Under the pieces are notes generated by a model, which searched no databases, was not told where the DNA came from, and saw only the letters and a program-made list of their open reading frames with translations. From Darwinibacter acetoxidans_A (GTDB taxonomy: Bacteria > Bacillota > Limnochordia > Darwinibacteriales > Darwinibacteriaceae), in contig JBHGWS010000067.1 in the NCBI GenBank assembly GCA_041936745.1, positions 1 through 14,738 of the forward strand: a stretch of 14,738 bases of DNA, written 5' to 3'. Positions 14,466-14,738 of the stretch are shown piece after piece (within the stretch, counting starts at the first letter, position 1; every line of letters starts with the position of its first letter). Both the position numbers and the translations under genes were made by a program.

Positions 14466-14738
14466 ATGTCGGATCTGGCGGGAATTATCAATCTGGCTGA
14501 GCCTACGGAGGCTTTAGGCAAGTTAACGCTGCACCGGACACTCGGGGCGGTCCCTTTTGGGGGCCGCTACCGTTTGATTGATTTTACCCTTTCCAACATG
14601 GTTAACGCGGGTATCCGCAATGTGGGCATTTTAATCGATGATAAATTCGGCCCCCTTTTGGATCATATTAAAGACGGCCGGGCTTGGGATTTAGACAGGC
14701 AGCGAGACGGGCTCTTTTTGCTGCAGCCTGCCCAAAAA
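14466..14738 (+). CDS. glgD: GlgD, regulatory ADP-glucose pyrophosphorylase subunit (3' end outside window)
   Basis: The frame is open from ATG at 14466 to the window end (91 codons). It resembles the nucleotidyltransferase domain of GlgC but has the features of GlgD: the usual GGxGxRL ATP loop is missing at the N-terminus, which instead reads DLAGIINLAEPTEALGKL. It then continues with GGRYRLIDFTLSNMVNAGI and AWDLDRQRDGLFLLQP, both typical of GlgD. GlgD is usually non-catalytic and modulates GlgC in a heterotetramer. The start follows the glgC stop without a gap (TAAATG), with only a weak GGAT upstream, so translation probably depends on coupling. A glycogen synthase gene (glgA) would be expected beyond the edge. 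Confidence 0.93.
   Translation, partial: MSDLAGIINLAEPTEALGKLTLHRTLGAVPFGGRYRLIDFTLSNMVNAGIRNVGILIDDKFGPLLDHIKDGRAWDLDRQRDGLFLLQPAQK

Noticed and set aside
1..14738. CRISPR array or cas genes that would explain the DUF1874 protein.
   Set aside because: No regularly spaced direct repeats and no Cas-like proteins were found on either strand in this window; such a locus could still exist elsewhere in the genome.

Overview
The window looks like a chromosomal segment of a Bacillota (Firmicutes) bacterium, most likely of a clostridial type. The support is a NiaR/NiaX niacin-regulation pair, a glycogen operon of the pulA-glgB-glgC-glgD kind with the Bacillota-specific GlgD subunit, strong AGGAGG ribosome-binding sites and frequent GTG/TTG starts. 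Base composition is moderate (about half G+C by eye). I see no rRNA, tRNA, insertion sequence or CRISPR array. The genus cannot be named from the sequence alone.

Layout. (1) Bases 1-735 hold the 3' part of a subtilisin-family (S8) protease. (2) Bases 736-1019 hold no intact gene, only a probable relic of a ferredoxin-type cysteine cluster and the terminator of the next gene. (3) Bases 1020-2137 carry a divergent pair: a probable niacin ECF-transporter S component (niaX, minus) and its repressor niaR (plus). A perfect 22-bp palindrome lies between them. (4) Bases 2183-4221 are a tight plus-strand cluster: uridine kinase, a DUF1874-family protein related to the anti-CRISPR ring nuclease AcrIII-1/Crn2, and an EamA/DMT exporter. 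The exporter's C-terminal tail runs antisense into a convergent small membrane protein gene (4141-4455, minus). (5) Bases 4663-6994 carry a class I/II aminotransferase and a glycerate 2-kinase. (6) Bases 7147-8277 (minus) encode a THUMP-domain 23S rRNA methyltransferase whose 3' end abuts a clear bidirectional terminator. (7) From 8461 to the right edge runs the glycogen operon: pullulanase, branching enzyme, ADP-glucose pyrophosphorylase GlgC, and the start of GlgD, which is cut by the window edge.

How the genes work together. NiaR probably represses niaX, and its own gene, when nicotinic acid is plentiful. GlgC/GlgD make ADP-glucose, GlgB introduces branches, and the pullulanase, which lacks an export signal, trims branches inside the cell. 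The glycogen genes are coupled by overlaps or very short gaps (GTGA, 12 bp, TAAATG). The aminotransferase and glycerate kinase could both touch serine/glycerate metabolism, but that link is only an inference from adjacency.

The most interesting item is the 135-residue DUF1874 protein at 2834-3241. It keeps the histidine, arginine and glutamate positions known from the cyclic-tetra-adenylate ring nuclease AcrIII-1, yet sits next to a housekeeping uridine kinase with no CRISPR genes in view.
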